From contig JAHEXZ010000021.1 in assembly GCA_023251835.1 (NCBI GenBank), positions 1-59,318 on the forward strand: 59,318 nucleotides of DNA, in the 5' to 3' direction. Source of the stretch: Bacteroidota bacterium. Lineage in GTDB: Bacteria > Bacteroidota > Bacteroidia > 2-12-FULL-35-15. The translations under genes were made by a program, and so were the position numbers. Within the stretch, counting starts at the first letter, position 1. Every line of letters begins with the position of its first letter. Shown here in pieces: positions 8,004-15,931 of the stretch. The notes under the pieces were generated by a model that did no database searches, was not told the origin of the DNA, and worked only from the letters and a program-made list of their open reading frames with translations.

Positions 8004-10184
8004 TTATTTTACAAGTGTCATTTCATTCAATAAATATCCAGCCCCTGCAAACTTGTCGATTACAAAAAGTGTATAATGCACGTCCAGTATAATATTTCTA
8101 ACCTGATCAGGATTATACATAATATCGCTCATGGTTCCTTCCCAGTTACGGTCAAAGTTTGTTCCAATCAACTGGCCTTCACCATTTAATACAGGACTGC
8201 CCGAGTTGCCGCCTGTAGTGTGATTACTTGCACAGAAGGCAATACGCAATTCATTATTTTTATCCGCATATTGTCCATAATCCTTCTTCTGGTATAGCTC
8301 TTTTAATTTTGGAGATACTATAAATTCGTCAACTACTGGATTTTCTTTTTCCATCAATCCATCCAGGGTAGTATAATAGTTATAAAACACAGCATCGCGT
8401 GGAAAATAGCCATCTACTTTTCCATAAGCTACTCTCAGAGTACCATTGGCATCAGGATAATATTTTTTATCTGAAACCAACTCTTTTATTGCTTTCATAT
8501 AAATACGATTCAGGTTATTTACCTCCGCTTCTAATTTATTGTATTGAGGCCGGATATCCTGAACAAATTTTGTATAACAACTTAACATTAGTTTATAAAC
8601 AGGGTCTTTTTGAACCTTTTTGTAATTCTTAGCAATATTTGAGAGTACTTTAGTTATATCTGTTTCTGAAACAAAAATTGACTTTTTGTATATATCAGCT
8701 ACATACTTTTCGAACATTAAAGTTGTATTATTACCACATCTGTATTTTTTCTCTATTTCCCTGAATACATCCGGTTGTTGAGTTTTATCAATATTATCAT
8801 AGTATATTTTTAACAAAGCGGCACAAACTTTTTCATCCGTTTTGGAATCATAATCTTTAAAGAACTGTTTTTTTGCGGTTTGTAAGCGTTCTATATCCTT
8901 CTGCAGTTCTTCCGGCTTCTTTCCTTTATTTAAAGAATCTATCAGATTAACGTAAGTATACGCATAAAATACTGATTCAATTCCAAGAATTGCCTCTATA
9001 TAATAATCGCGCTGTTTATTCAGAGGATTGAATTGAGTATATGCTTTTTCCAGGTCGTTAAAAAGTTTTCCATATTTATTTTTTGCATTATTATCTGCAT
9101 TTACTTTTGATAAAAAATTTTGCTCAAACTGTTTCTTTTTATTGATGGCATCCAGCTTTTTAAGGCCATTAATTTCACCAATCCATTTTTTATAATAATT
9201 CGCCAGACTTGCATATTTAGAAGCATATTGAATACGAACAGAATCACTTTTTTTCATTTCCATATCCATTATTGCCAGGCGGGTTTCACGGATTTTCACT
9301 TTAGCCGGGTCGGATTCATTCATAATCATATCAACAGCATAAGAGGACAAATATTCACTTGTACGTCCCGGAAAACCATATACCATAGTAAAATCACCTT
9401 TTTCAATATCCTTCATAGATATCGGAAGATGATGTTTAGGTTTATATGGAACATTGTCCGGTGAATAATCGGCTGGGTTATTGTCTTTATTCGCATAAAT
9501 ACGAAAAATAGAAAAATCGCCAGTATGTCGTGGCCATATCCAGTTATCAGTATCTCCGCCAAATTTACCAATAGAAGACGGAGGAGCACCCACCAGGCGG
9601 ACATCACGAAAGGTTTCAGTAATGAACATATAATATTCATTTCCATAAAAAAACGGACGAATGTATGCCCCATAATGAGTGCCTTTGACAGCTTCTTTTT
9701 GAATGGCATTTATTGTTTCATTAATTTTTTTCTCCCGTTCAGTTTCATTTACTTCATCAGAAACACCAGCTAATACTTTAGCTGTAACATCTTCCATACG
9801 AACAATCAGGGTTGCAGTAAGGCCAGGATTTGGCAGTTCCTGTGATGCATTCATAGCCCAAAAACCATTTGTAAGTAAATCATTCTGAACAGTGCTATGT
9901 GCCTGAATCTGTCCATAACCGCAATGGTGATTAGTCAACAATAGTCCCTTATCAGAAATAATTTCAGCAGTACAGCCACCATTAAAATGCACAATAGCGT
10001 CTTTTAAACTTGATTTGTTAATACTATATATATCTTCAGCAGATAATTTCAGTCCATTTTTCTGCATATCTGATTCATTCAACTGTTTCAATAGCAAAGG
10101 CAGCCACATACCTTCATCAGCCCTTAAAGAAATGTTAATTAAGATGCTAAATGTTACTATAATTGAAGTTATTTTTTTTATCAT
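8004..10184 (-). CDS. S46-family dipeptidyl-peptidase, DPP11-like
   Basis: A 726-residue secreted serine peptidase that removes dipeptides from peptide N-termini, normally in the periplasm. The signal peptide is about residues 1-22. The trypsin-like triad is visible: His86 in TNHHCGYGQIQ, Asp223 in RHTGDFSIF and Ser661 in TGGNSGSPV. The length is typical of DPP7/DPP11. The residue 18 places after the serine is Arg679, in NFDRNWEG. In the known enzymes an Arg here marks DPP11 (Asp/Glu specificity) and a Gly marks DPP7, so I predict acidic-residue specificity. It may provide peptides for amino acid catabolism. Confidence 0.93.
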   Translation of the reverse strand: MIKKITSIIVTFSILINISLRADEGMWLPLLLKQLNESDMQKNGLKLSAEDIYSINKSSLKDAIVHFNGGCTAEIISDKGLLLTNHHCGYGQIQAHSTVQNDLLTNGFWAMNASQELPNPGLTATLIVRMEDVTAKVLAGVSDEVNETEREKKINETINAIQKEAVKGTHYGAYIRPFFYGNEYYMFITETFRDVRLVGAPPSSIGKFGGDTDNWIWPRHTGDFSIFRIYANKDNNPADYSPDNVPYKPKHHLPISMKDIEKGDFTMVYGFPGRTSEYLSSYAVDMIMNESDPAKVKIRETRLAIMDMEMKKSDSVRIQYASKYASLANYYKKWIGEINGLKKLDAINKKKQFEQNFLSKVNADNNAKNKYGKLFNDLEKAYTQFNPLNKQRDYYIEAILGIESVFYAYTYVNLIDSLNKGKKPEELQKDIERLQTAKKQFFKDYDSKTDEKVCAALLKIYYDNIDKTQQPDVFREIEKKYRCGNNTTLMFEKYVADIYKKSIFVSETDITKVLSNIAKNYKKVQKDPVYKLMLSCYTKFVQDIRPQYNKLEAEVNNLNRIYMKAIKELVSDKKYYPDANGTLRVAYGKVDGYFPRDAVFYNYYTTLDGLMEKENPVVDEFIVSPKLKELYQKKDYGQYADKNNELRIAFCASNHTTGGNSGSPVLNGEGQLIGTNFDRNWEGTMSDIMYNPDQVRNIILDVHYTLFVIDKFAGAGYLLNEMTLVK

Positions 10185-10245
10185 GATGTATTTATGAAAT
10201 TTATATTCGAAAACACGAAATTAGCCATTATTTTTTATTGGTGCT

Positions 10246-10376
10246 TCAGAAACACAGGTGTACGACAAATTTCCTTACCATTCGTTTCGGCTCCGCTCAA
10301 CGAACTGCATTCGTACCCTGAGCGAAGTCGAAGGGTACCTATCAAAACGGATTTTTGTCGTACACCCTCAGAAACA
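10246..10376. repeat. MITE-like element with terminal inverted repeats and flanking direct repeats
   Basis: Inverted repeats of 18 bases with two mismatches lie at 10257-10274 and 10349-10366 (both end in the word GTGTACGAC or its complement). They are flanked outside by the direct repeat TCAGAAACA at 10246-10254 and 10368-10376, as a target-site duplication would be. Inside are two smaller hairpins, including the CCCTGAGC-family copy at 10316-10335. There is no room for a gene. Either one inserted element or a nest of two repeats would explain it. Confidence 0.6.
10316..10335. repeat. CCCTGAGC-family palindromic repeat, copy 2
   Basis: CCCTGAGCGAAGTCGAAGGG, the cleanest copy in the window. 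With the bases just outside, its ends form a 7-base stem, GTACCCT / AGGGTAC. It lies inside the larger inverted-repeat element upstream of the S46 peptidase gene. Confidence 0.75.
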
Positions 10377-10406
10377 GGCAAGATGCAATCAAATTACGGT
10401 ATCCCT

Positions 10407-10440
10407 AACCTTACCCTACCCCTTCCCTTTCAAAGGAGAG
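10407..10440. repeat. Degenerate copy of the CCCCTCTCC / GGAGAGGGG repeat
   Basis: The run AACCTTACCCTACCCC, followed by a decayed CCTTT/AAAGG stem, resembles the clean copy at 54265-54306, which begins AACCTCACCCCTGCCCC. It lies just downstream of ribD, outside any gene. The stem is largely lost, so this is probably an old copy. Confidence 0.5.
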
Positions 10441-10476
10441 AAAAATTGAAGTCTCAGTGCCACACCTTACTAATAA

Positions 10477-11520
10477 CTATCCCCTAATAAAAACAAGCAG
10501 CTTATCACCATTTATATTTTCTTCAGATTTGGGATCAATCTTTAACTGTGGAGCTTTTACACCTTTTCTGATAATTTTATCAGCAATAAAAACTCTTGCT
10601 TCATCCCATAGTCCGGCTTCAATAAAAGTAGTTAACAACTGTTCTCCCCCCTCTATTATGATTGATTGAATATTACGTATAAATAATTCATTCATAATTT
10701 GAGATATAACAGAGTGTTCAAAATTAATTTTAACAAATTCCAGGTTGGTTTCTGTTTTTTTTTCGATAGCAGTATATATGAGGGTTGGAGTGCTTTTATC
10801 AAAAAGATAATACTGTTCAGGTATTCTCAGCCATTTATCAATACAAATGCGCAATGGGTTACGGCCTTTGTATTCGCGAACCGTCAGTTGTGGATTGTCG
10901 AGCAAGGCCGTATTGGTACCCACCATAATGGCTTGTTCCTGGCTCCGCCATTGATGGAGCAACTTACGGGATTCTGCATTACTTATCTGCAATGCCTTTT
11001 CAGCAATTCCCCTATGACGTTTAACATCAATAAATCCATCTGCTGTTTGCGCCCATTTTAAAATAATGTAAGGGCGTTTTTTCTGATGAAAAGTAAAAAA
11101 TCGTTTATTCAGTTCCTTACACTCTTCTTCCAAAATACCAACAGTAACGTTTATTCCAGCCTTGATAAGCTTTTCAATTCCCCTGCCATTTACCATAGAA
11201 TTAAAATCAACGCTGCCAATTACAACATTTGGAATCCGGTATTTAATAATCAGATCTGTGCAGGGAGGAGTTTTTCCATAATGAGAACAGGGTTCCAGAT
11301 TAACATACAAGATAGATTTTAAAAGGAGTTCTTTGTCTTCAACTGCATTCACAGCATTTACCTCGGCATGGGCTTGTCCATATTGCTGATGGTAGCCTTC
11401 ACCAATTATGTTTTGATCACATACAATGACAGAGCCCACCATAGGGTTTGGCGCAACATTTCCAAAACCTTGCTTTGCAAGCTGGATACAGCGCAGCATA
11501 TATGCTTCATGTGTATTCAT
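10477..11520 (-). CDS. ribD: Riboflavin biosynthesis deaminase/reductase RibD
   Basis: Catalyses two successive steps of riboflavin synthesis, deamination of the pyrimidine and reduction of its ribose. At 347 residues it has the usual two domains. The N-terminal deaminase has the zinc motifs HAEVNAV and EPCSHYGKTPPC. The C-terminal reductase has RPYIILKWAQTADGFID, GTNTALLDNPQLTVR and IIIEGGEQLLTTFIEAG. The start at 11520 puts the deaminase block at the N-terminus as usual. It is divergent from prmC with 64 bases between them, which must hold both promoters. Confidence 0.95.
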   Translation of the reverse strand: MNTHEAYMLRCIQLAKQGFGNVAPNPMVGSVIVCDQNIIGEGYHQQYGQAHAEVNAVNAVEDKELLLKSILYVNLEPCSHYGKTPPCTDLIIKYRIPNVVIGSVDFNSMVNGRGIEKLIKAGINVTVGILEEECKELNKRFFTFHQKKRPYIILKWAQTADGFIDVKRHRGIAEKALQISNAESRKLLHQWRSQEQAIMVGTNTALLDNPQLTVREYKGRNPLRICIDKWLRIPEQYYLFDKSTPTLIYTAIEKKTETNLEFVKINFEHSVISQIMNELFIRNIQSIIIEGGEQLLTTFIEAGLWDEARVFIADKIIRKGVKAPQLKIDPKSEENINGDKLLVFIRG

Positions 11521-11584
11521 TTTCAGATGACAAAGTTAAAACATTCAGCAATTATCAGGTAAATATTTATAACTTTATATCATT

Positions 11585-12535
11585 ATGAAAATAGCATCAA
11601 ATAGAATAGCTGATGTTGTGGGCTTTTTCCGTGAAGAATTGAAAAGCATTTATGAAAGCGGTGAGATAGAAACCTTTATTGCATATTGTTTTGAAGAATA
11701 CCTTGGAATAAAAAAAGCTGCTGTTGTTTTAAATGCTGACGCTACTGTTAGTGAATCGGAGTTGCTAAAGTTTCATTTTGCGATAAAAGATTTAAAGCGA
11801 CATAAACCGATACAGTATATTTTAGGGAAAGCTGATTTTTATGGTTTAAAGCTGAATGTGAATGAACATGTTTTAATTCCACGTCCTGAAACAGAAGAAT
11901 TAGTGGATTTAGTAATAAAGGAAATTGGAGAGTGGAGAAGGGAGAAGGGAGAAGGGAGAGCGGAGAGCGGAGAACGGGGAAGAGAGAACGGGAAAGGTAG
12001 AATGGAAAGTAGAGAGCGGTTATCAATTCTGGATATTGGCACGGGAAGTGGCTGTATTGCTATTTCACTGAAAAAAAATTTATCCGCTGCTGATGTATAT
12101 GCAGTTGATGTTTCAGAAAGGGCACTGGAGATGGCAAAACAAAACGCGTTACAAAATGCCGTTGACATAAAATTTTTTAACTATGACATTTTATTTTCTG
12201 CTTCTTCATTCCCGGTTTATGATTTAGAATTTGATATTATCATTAGTAATCCTCCCTATATTTCTATCTCTGAAAAGGAACAGATAGAAAAAAATGTAAT
12301 AGACTATGAACCGCACCTGGCATTATTTGTAGATGACAATGAGCCATTGTTATTTTACAAAGCAATTACCAATTTTGCATTAAATCATCTGAAAAAAAAT
12401 GGTAAAATATATTTTGAGATTAATCAACGGTTCGCTGTGGAGACTAAACAATTATTAGAATACATGGGGGTTAAAAATGTAACACTGTTAAAAGACTTGA
12501 ATGACAATTATCGTATTGTAAAAGGAACTATTTGA
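11585..12535 (+). CDS. prmC: Peptide chain release factor N5-glutamine methyltransferase
   Basis: Methylates the GGQ glutamine of release factors RF1 and RF2, using S-adenosylmethionine. The protein is 316 residues, somewhat longer than the usual 280 or so. The N-terminal helical domain ends in YILGKADFYGLKLNVNEHVLIPRPETEELV. The methyltransferase domain has the SAM loop ILDIGTGSGCIAISL and the catalytic NPPY in IISNPPYIS. Between them, about residues 115-144, lies a run of Arg, Glu, Gly and Lys encoded by nearly pure purine DNA, a repeat-derived insertion in the interdomain linker. The enzyme is probably still active because both domains are intact. Confidence 0.95.
   Translation: MKIASNRIADVVGFFREELKSIYESGEIETFIAYCFEEYLGIKKAAVVLNADATVSESELLKFHFAIKDLKRHKPIQYILGKADFYGLKLNVNEHVLIPRPETEELVDLVIKEIGEWRREKGEGRAESGERGRENGKGRMESRERLSILDIGTGSGCIAISLKKNLSAADVYAVDVSERALEMAKQNALQNAVDIKFFNYDILFSASSFPVYDLEFDIIISNPPYISISEKEQIEKNVIDYEPHLALFVDDNEPLLFYKAITNFALNHLKKNGKIYFEINQRFAVETKQLLEYMGVKNVTLLKDLNDNYRIVKGTI
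11927..12019 (+). repeat. In-frame purine-rich low-complexity insertion in prmC
   Basis: The coding strand is almost only G and A here, built from the words GGAGAAGGGA and GAGAGCGGAG. It encodes about 30 residues, mostly Arg, Glu, Gly and Lys, that are absent from normal PrmC. It lies between the release-factor-binding domain and the SAM-binding loop and keeps the frame. The ends are approximate. Confidence 0.75.
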
Positions 12536-12539
12536 TAAA

Positions 12540-13337
12540 ATGAAAATCTATAAGTATGTTATTTCCTTATTATTTATTTGCCTGACTCTTATCAGTTACG
12601 CACAACCAACTGTCACCGTGGACGCGTTTCCTACTAATGTAGGCGGAAAATCTGAGTTTAATCGTATTTTTGAGCAGGAACTTATTTATCCAGAACATTT
12701 ATTAAAAGATAAAACAGAAAGAAAAGTTACTATTCATTTTATCCTGCAAAAAGATAGCTCAGTTAGTAATGTTCAGCTTACCAGCTCTGGTGAACAGGTA
12801 ATTGATTCAGAAGCATTACGAATATTCAAATTATACCAATGGGTACCCGCTGTAAAAGAAGGCAGCTATGTGAGCACTAAGTGGTCGGCTACCTTTGAAT
12901 TTGATCCTAAGAAGTATACAAAAATATGTCGTGAGCGAGGTTTTCAAAAAATTTCCTACCCACCTGACGAAAAAGTTGACAGCTCCGGAATCATATATAA
13001 CAACCCTGACCAAATGCCTATGTACCAAAAAGGAATGTATGCTTTACAGGATTTCATTAAGGAAAACTTAGAATATCCAAGACAGGCTCAATTAGCGAAC
13101 ATTCAGGGAACAGTAGTTTTACGTTTCGTAGTAGAACCGAGCGGTTTAGTTACCAATATAGATATTGAGAAATCAGTTGGTGGCGGTTGCGATCAGGAAG
13201 CTATACGGGTATTACAGCTTATCAGGTGGTATCCGGGCAAGAAAAACGAAAAGCTGGCACGTGTACAAATGAGTTTTCCGTTTTATTTTATTCTTGATAC
13301 TGATTTTCGTGATAATAGTGGATCGGAGCAGAAATAA
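12540..13337 (+). CDS. Secreted protein with two TonB C-terminal-like domains
   Basis: A 265-residue protein with a cleavable-looking signal peptide (MKIYKYVISLLFICLTLISYAQ) and not the uncleaved anchor plus Pro-rich stalk of TonB. The mature part carries two copies of the TonB C-terminal fold. One is near residues 40-125 (RKVTIHFILQKDSSVSNVQL ... SEALRIFKLYQWVPA) and a better one near 165-255 (TVVLRFVVEPSGLVTNI ... EAIRVLQLIRWYPG). It starts 4 bases after the prmC stop, so it is co-transcribed with it. It cannot be a classic energy transducer without a membrane anchor; a periplasmic binding or scaffold role is a guess. Confidence 0.8.
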   Translation: MKIYKYVISLLFICLTLISYAQPTVTVDAFPTNVGGKSEFNRIFEQELIYPEHLLKDKTERKVTIHFILQKDSSVSNVQLTSSGEQVIDSEALRIFKLYQWVPAVKEGSYVSTKWSATFEFDPKKYTKICRERGFQKISYPPDEKVDSSGIIYNNPDQMPMYQKGMYALQDFIKENLEYPRQAQLANIQGTVVLRFVVEPSGLVTNIDIEKSVGGGCDQEAIRVLQLIRWYPGKKNEKLARVQMSFPFYFILDTDFRDNSGSEQK

Positions 13338-13361
13338 CACACAAGCGAAAGATTTTAAATG

Positions 13362-13787
13362 CTAATCGTTTTTAATCTTTTCGTAGATGATGGTGATGCT
13401 ATCAGTTGATTGTACATGCATTTCATTGTCTGTAAGTTTAATGATATCGCTCTTTAATACTGCATTATAAATATTGATAGAAATCTTATTTCCTTTTACC
13501 GAGTATGTACCGATAGCATCTTTAAACCCTGTCATGTCTTTAGGAGATTCCAAAGAGAAAACGCTATCTGAGTGAAAATGATAATAGATGTCCTTACTTT
13601 GTTCAAAAGTCACATATACAAGATCTGCATTTTTTTGAGTTTTTCTAATACTTTCAGGTAATATTAAAGTAACGGGTTTCCAAACACCAACTATTGGATT
13701 ATGTTCCACTTTACAAGAAGAAGTTATAAAAAGTATAACAATAAAAATAATGTTCAACTTGTTGGGGAATTTTCTTTGTGTTTTCAT
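13362..13787 (-). CDS. Small lipocalin-like lipoprotein
   Basis: A 141-residue lipoprotein. The signal peptide ends in the lipobox ITSSC, so Cys25 is the lipid-bearing residue. The mature part begins VEHNPIVGVWKPVTL, a GxW start typical of small lipocalin-like barrels, followed by short beta strands (YVTFEQSKDIYYHF, GTYSVKGNKISINIY, ITIIYEKIKND). It is probably anchored to the outer membrane. The ligand or role is unknown. It is convergent with the double TonB_C gene, 24 bases away. Confidence 0.7.
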   Translation of the reverse strand: MKTQRKFPNKLNIIFIVILFITSSCKVEHNPIVGVWKPVTLILPESIRKTQKNADLVYVTFEQSKDIYYHFHSDSVFSLESPKDMTGFKDAIGTYSVKGNKISINIYNAVLKSDIIKLTDNEMHVQSTDSITIIYEKIKND

Positions 13788-13811
13788 TTATTCAGAAATT
13801 AATGCAAATCA

Positions 13812-13880
13812 ACTAGTATACTCCGGCTGAATGAGTTTGTAGATTTTGCAAACTCATTTGCTCAGTATTACTGGCTCTAA
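13812..13880. repeat. Diverged palindromic repeat with an AATGAGTTTG stem
   Basis: AATGAGTTTG and CAAACTCATT form a 10-base stem over a short loop, with AGTATACT-like and AGTATTACT-like flanks. The same arm words occur in the element at 27648-27789. It lies in the gap between the lipoprotein gene and the hotdog gene and is probably a copy of the same dispersed repeat. Confidence 0.5.
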
Positions 13881-13996
13881 CTGCTTTGCTAATAGCAAAC
13901 CCATTATGATTCAGTATAAATACAGCTATTATAAATGAAATATAATATACTGATGCAAAGTACTCCACAAAAATACACAAAGAACTTCAATAAGAA

Positions 13997-14509
13997 TTAA
14001 GCCTGTTTATTTTTATAATAGTTCTTATCAGCAATATAGAGTATTTTTTCAACTTTAGCATATATGGTTCCATGCTCATCCTGAAAATCCACAGGCAAGT
14101 TTATTACATATTTTTGGTCGGTTTTTACCTTCAAAATTATTTCATTAATAATTTCGTCTGTTAAAAGAAACCTTGCGTACACCGTTTTACTAACAGGTTT
14201 TATAAAATTTATTGTTGCCGCTTTATCCCAAACCACATAATCTTTTCCTAAAATATAAATCAGTTGTATCATATATATTGGGTCTAAAGCTCCATAAATG
14301 CTGCCCCCAAATGTGGTTCCCACATAATTTCTTGTTTTCCATGAAAGTTTAAGTTTAACATGAACATCTTTCCAGTCTTCAGATAGAAAGCAAATACGTC
14401 CGCCACTCCTTCTGTAAGCCGGAAATAAGTTAAAACCGGTTCTTATGAGTATTGATTTCAGGCTCTCTTTACTTTCGGTTTCAATAATAGTTCTTGCCAT
14501 AAAGGTCAT
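13997..14509 (-). CDS. DUF4442-like hotdog-fold protein
   Basis: A 170-residue protein that resembles the DUF4442 group of the hotdog thioesterase superfamily. The central segment KTRNYVGTTFGGSIYGALDPIYMIQLIYILG has the helix-and-glycine layout of a hotdog active-site helix, and the following strands end in YARFLLTDEIINEI. Members are thought to act on acyl-CoA or related esters, but no substrate is known. ATG codons lie at 14509 and 14500; the shorter one (MARTIIE) is possible. There is no operon partner close by. Confidence 0.75.
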   Translation of the reverse strand: MTFMARTIIETESKESLKSILIRTGFNLFPAYRRSGGRICFLSEDWKDVHVKLKLSWKTRNYVGTTFGGSIYGALDPIYMIQLIYILGKDYVVWDKAATINFIKPVSKTVYARFLLTDEIINEIILKVKTDQKYVINLPVDFQDEHGTIYAKVEKILYIADKNYYKNKQA

Positions 14510-14578
14510 TATTACTTTTGCACAGGAAGTATACTTTAATAACCCGATAAAAAATTGAATGGGAAATTTTTAAAAAAC

Positions 14579-14875
14579 TTAAGGTTTTTTCTCTTCTACA
14601 ATTACAAAAATATCTTCATTATCACGCTTCATAAGGTATTTTTCACGCGCAAATTTTTCCAGTGTTTTTGGATTAGTGGTTAATTCCTTGATTTCGGTAT
14701 TAATAACGGTTATCTCCTGGGAAAAATAATCTCTTTCTTTCCCCAGTTGTTTTACCTTCTGACGTAATTCGAGCTGGGTTTTTAAATCATTCTTATCAAA
14801 AAAAATGACCCATACTGCTAATCCAATAATCGTAATGACATATTTATTCTTTATATATGGAAGTATTTTTTTCAT
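14579..14875 (-). CDS. FtsB/DivIC-like septum protein
   Basis: A 98-residue bitopic membrane protein with one membrane helix near residues 10-26 and a following coiled coil (KTQLELRQKVKQLGKERDYFSQEITVINTEIKEL). It then has the C-terminal block PKTLEKFAREKYLMKRDNEDIFVI, which matches the DivIC/FtsB family. These proteins link FtsL and FtsQ at the division septum. The length and the late conserved block FAREKYLMKRDNEDI fit well. It sits alone between a hotdog gene and the bestrophin gene on the same strand. Confidence 0.85.
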   Translation of the reverse strand: MKKILPYIKNKYVITIIGLAVWVIFFDKNDLKTQLELRQKVKQLGKERDYFSQEITVINTEIKELTTNPKTLEKFAREKYLMKRDNEDIFVIVEEKKP

Positions 14876-15010
14876 TTTATTACAAAGCTAAGTACTCTTT
14901 ATTACACTTTTTTTTAGCACAGCTTTTAAGTTTTCAACACTCCTTATAGGAAAACTTCCTTTAGAAAAAAAACATTTGTCGCAAGAAATGAAAATAATCC
15001 AGTTATTATT

Positions 15011-15931
15011 TCAGAATAAATACCCATCGATTGCCTGTATAGGCTCTGGTAGATCAGTTTCTCCCAATTGTTGACGAAGGTTGATTTCTATTGTTCTTGA
15101 TAAGGCCGAAACAGGAACATCATTAATAGTATTTTCAAACGGATTTTCAATATTATTACCCACTCTTGCCAATACAAAGAAAATAAAGGCAATTATAAAA
15201 GTAGCAGGTATTGTAAGATAGCCTAATTCATTTACCATAGAAAATGGCAATAGCAAAATAAATACCCAGACAAATACACCGGTGTAATAACTGTACTGAC
15301 GGGGGAAAACAGTATTCTTAATACGTTCACACCCGCCCAGTGTATCACACAATGCACTAAGTCTTGTATCCATCTGCATATGACGATAATCTTCAATATA
15401 TCCTACCTCATGAATCTCCTGTAAACGTTTGGCTTGTTTTTGTAAAATAGCATTTGGTATATTTTGCTGATTTTGTAAACCAGCTATTTCTTCTGTGGCT
15501 AAAAATAATTTCAAGTTTTCAAACGGGTTCTGTCTTCTTAAATGATGTGCAGTAGCATAAATAAAAGCAATCTGTCGATATACCAACTCTTTTTGTAATG
15601 CTTTTAATTCTGTTTCGGTACCCTCTTTATGATGTTTAAGAGTTAAAAATGTAAGCACCTGTCGTGTAATAGACCTGGAATCATTTACAAAAGCACCCCA
15701 TAACCTGCGTGCTTCCCACCATCTGTCGTATGCAGAATTATTACGAAAACCCAACAATATAGCAAGTGCAGTACCAAGAATCCCCACAGGTAATATAGGT
15801 ACAGCTAATTGTTCACAGCCAAAATAACAATAACCAACAGATACGATTGAAGTTACAATTAGTATCGTTGACATCGGTTTCCACAAATAATAGACTATTT
15901 TATTGAGAGCAAGATGTTTTCTTACGATCAT
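15011..15931 (-). CDS. Bestrophin-family anion channel
   Basis: A 306-residue inner-membrane protein of the bestrophin / UPF0187 family, which forms pentameric channels for chloride, bicarbonate or, in some bacteria, cations. Visible marks are the early FRNNSAYDRWWEARRLWG block near residues 61-78, several hydrophobic helices and the C-terminal block NPFENTINDVPVSALSRTIEINLRQQLGE. The start ATG at 15931 overlaps the stop of the upstream carbonic-anhydrase-like gene by four bases (ATGA), so the two are translationally coupled. That pairing favours a bicarbonate-related role, but the ion cannot be read from the sequence. Confidence 0.9.
   Translation of the reverse strand: MIVRKHLALNKIVYYLWKPMSTILIVTSIVSVGYCYFGCEQLAVPILPVGILGTALAILLGFRNNSAYDRWWEARRLWGAFVNDSRSITRQVLTFLTLKHHKEGTETELKALQKELVYRQIAFIYATAHHLRRQNPFENLKLFLATEEIAGLQNQQNIPNAILQKQAKRLQEIHEVGYIEDYRHMQMDTRLSALCDTLGGCERIKNTVFPRQYSYYTGVFVWVFILLLPFSMVNELGYLTIPATFIIAFIFFVLARVGNNIENPFENTINDVPVSALSRTIEINLRQQLGETDLPEPIQAIDGYLF

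Noticed and set aside
10194-10487. A 97-codon plus-strand frame in the gap upstream of the S46 gene
   Set aside because: It is built from repeat DNA (the inverted-repeat element and a CCCCTCTCC remnant) and reads HSYPERSRRVPIKTDF-like repeat peptide.
11748-12168. Two overlapping minus-strand frames inside prmC
   Set aside because: They are the reverse of the purine-rich insertion and of the methyltransferase domain. Ser/Leu/Pro-rich runs come from the repeat, not from selection on a protein.
13348-13380. A 7-base AAAGATT / AATCTTT pair between convergent genes
   Set aside because: The loop is long, the stem short and AT-rich, and one arm lies inside the lipoprotein gene end. Too weak to call a terminator.
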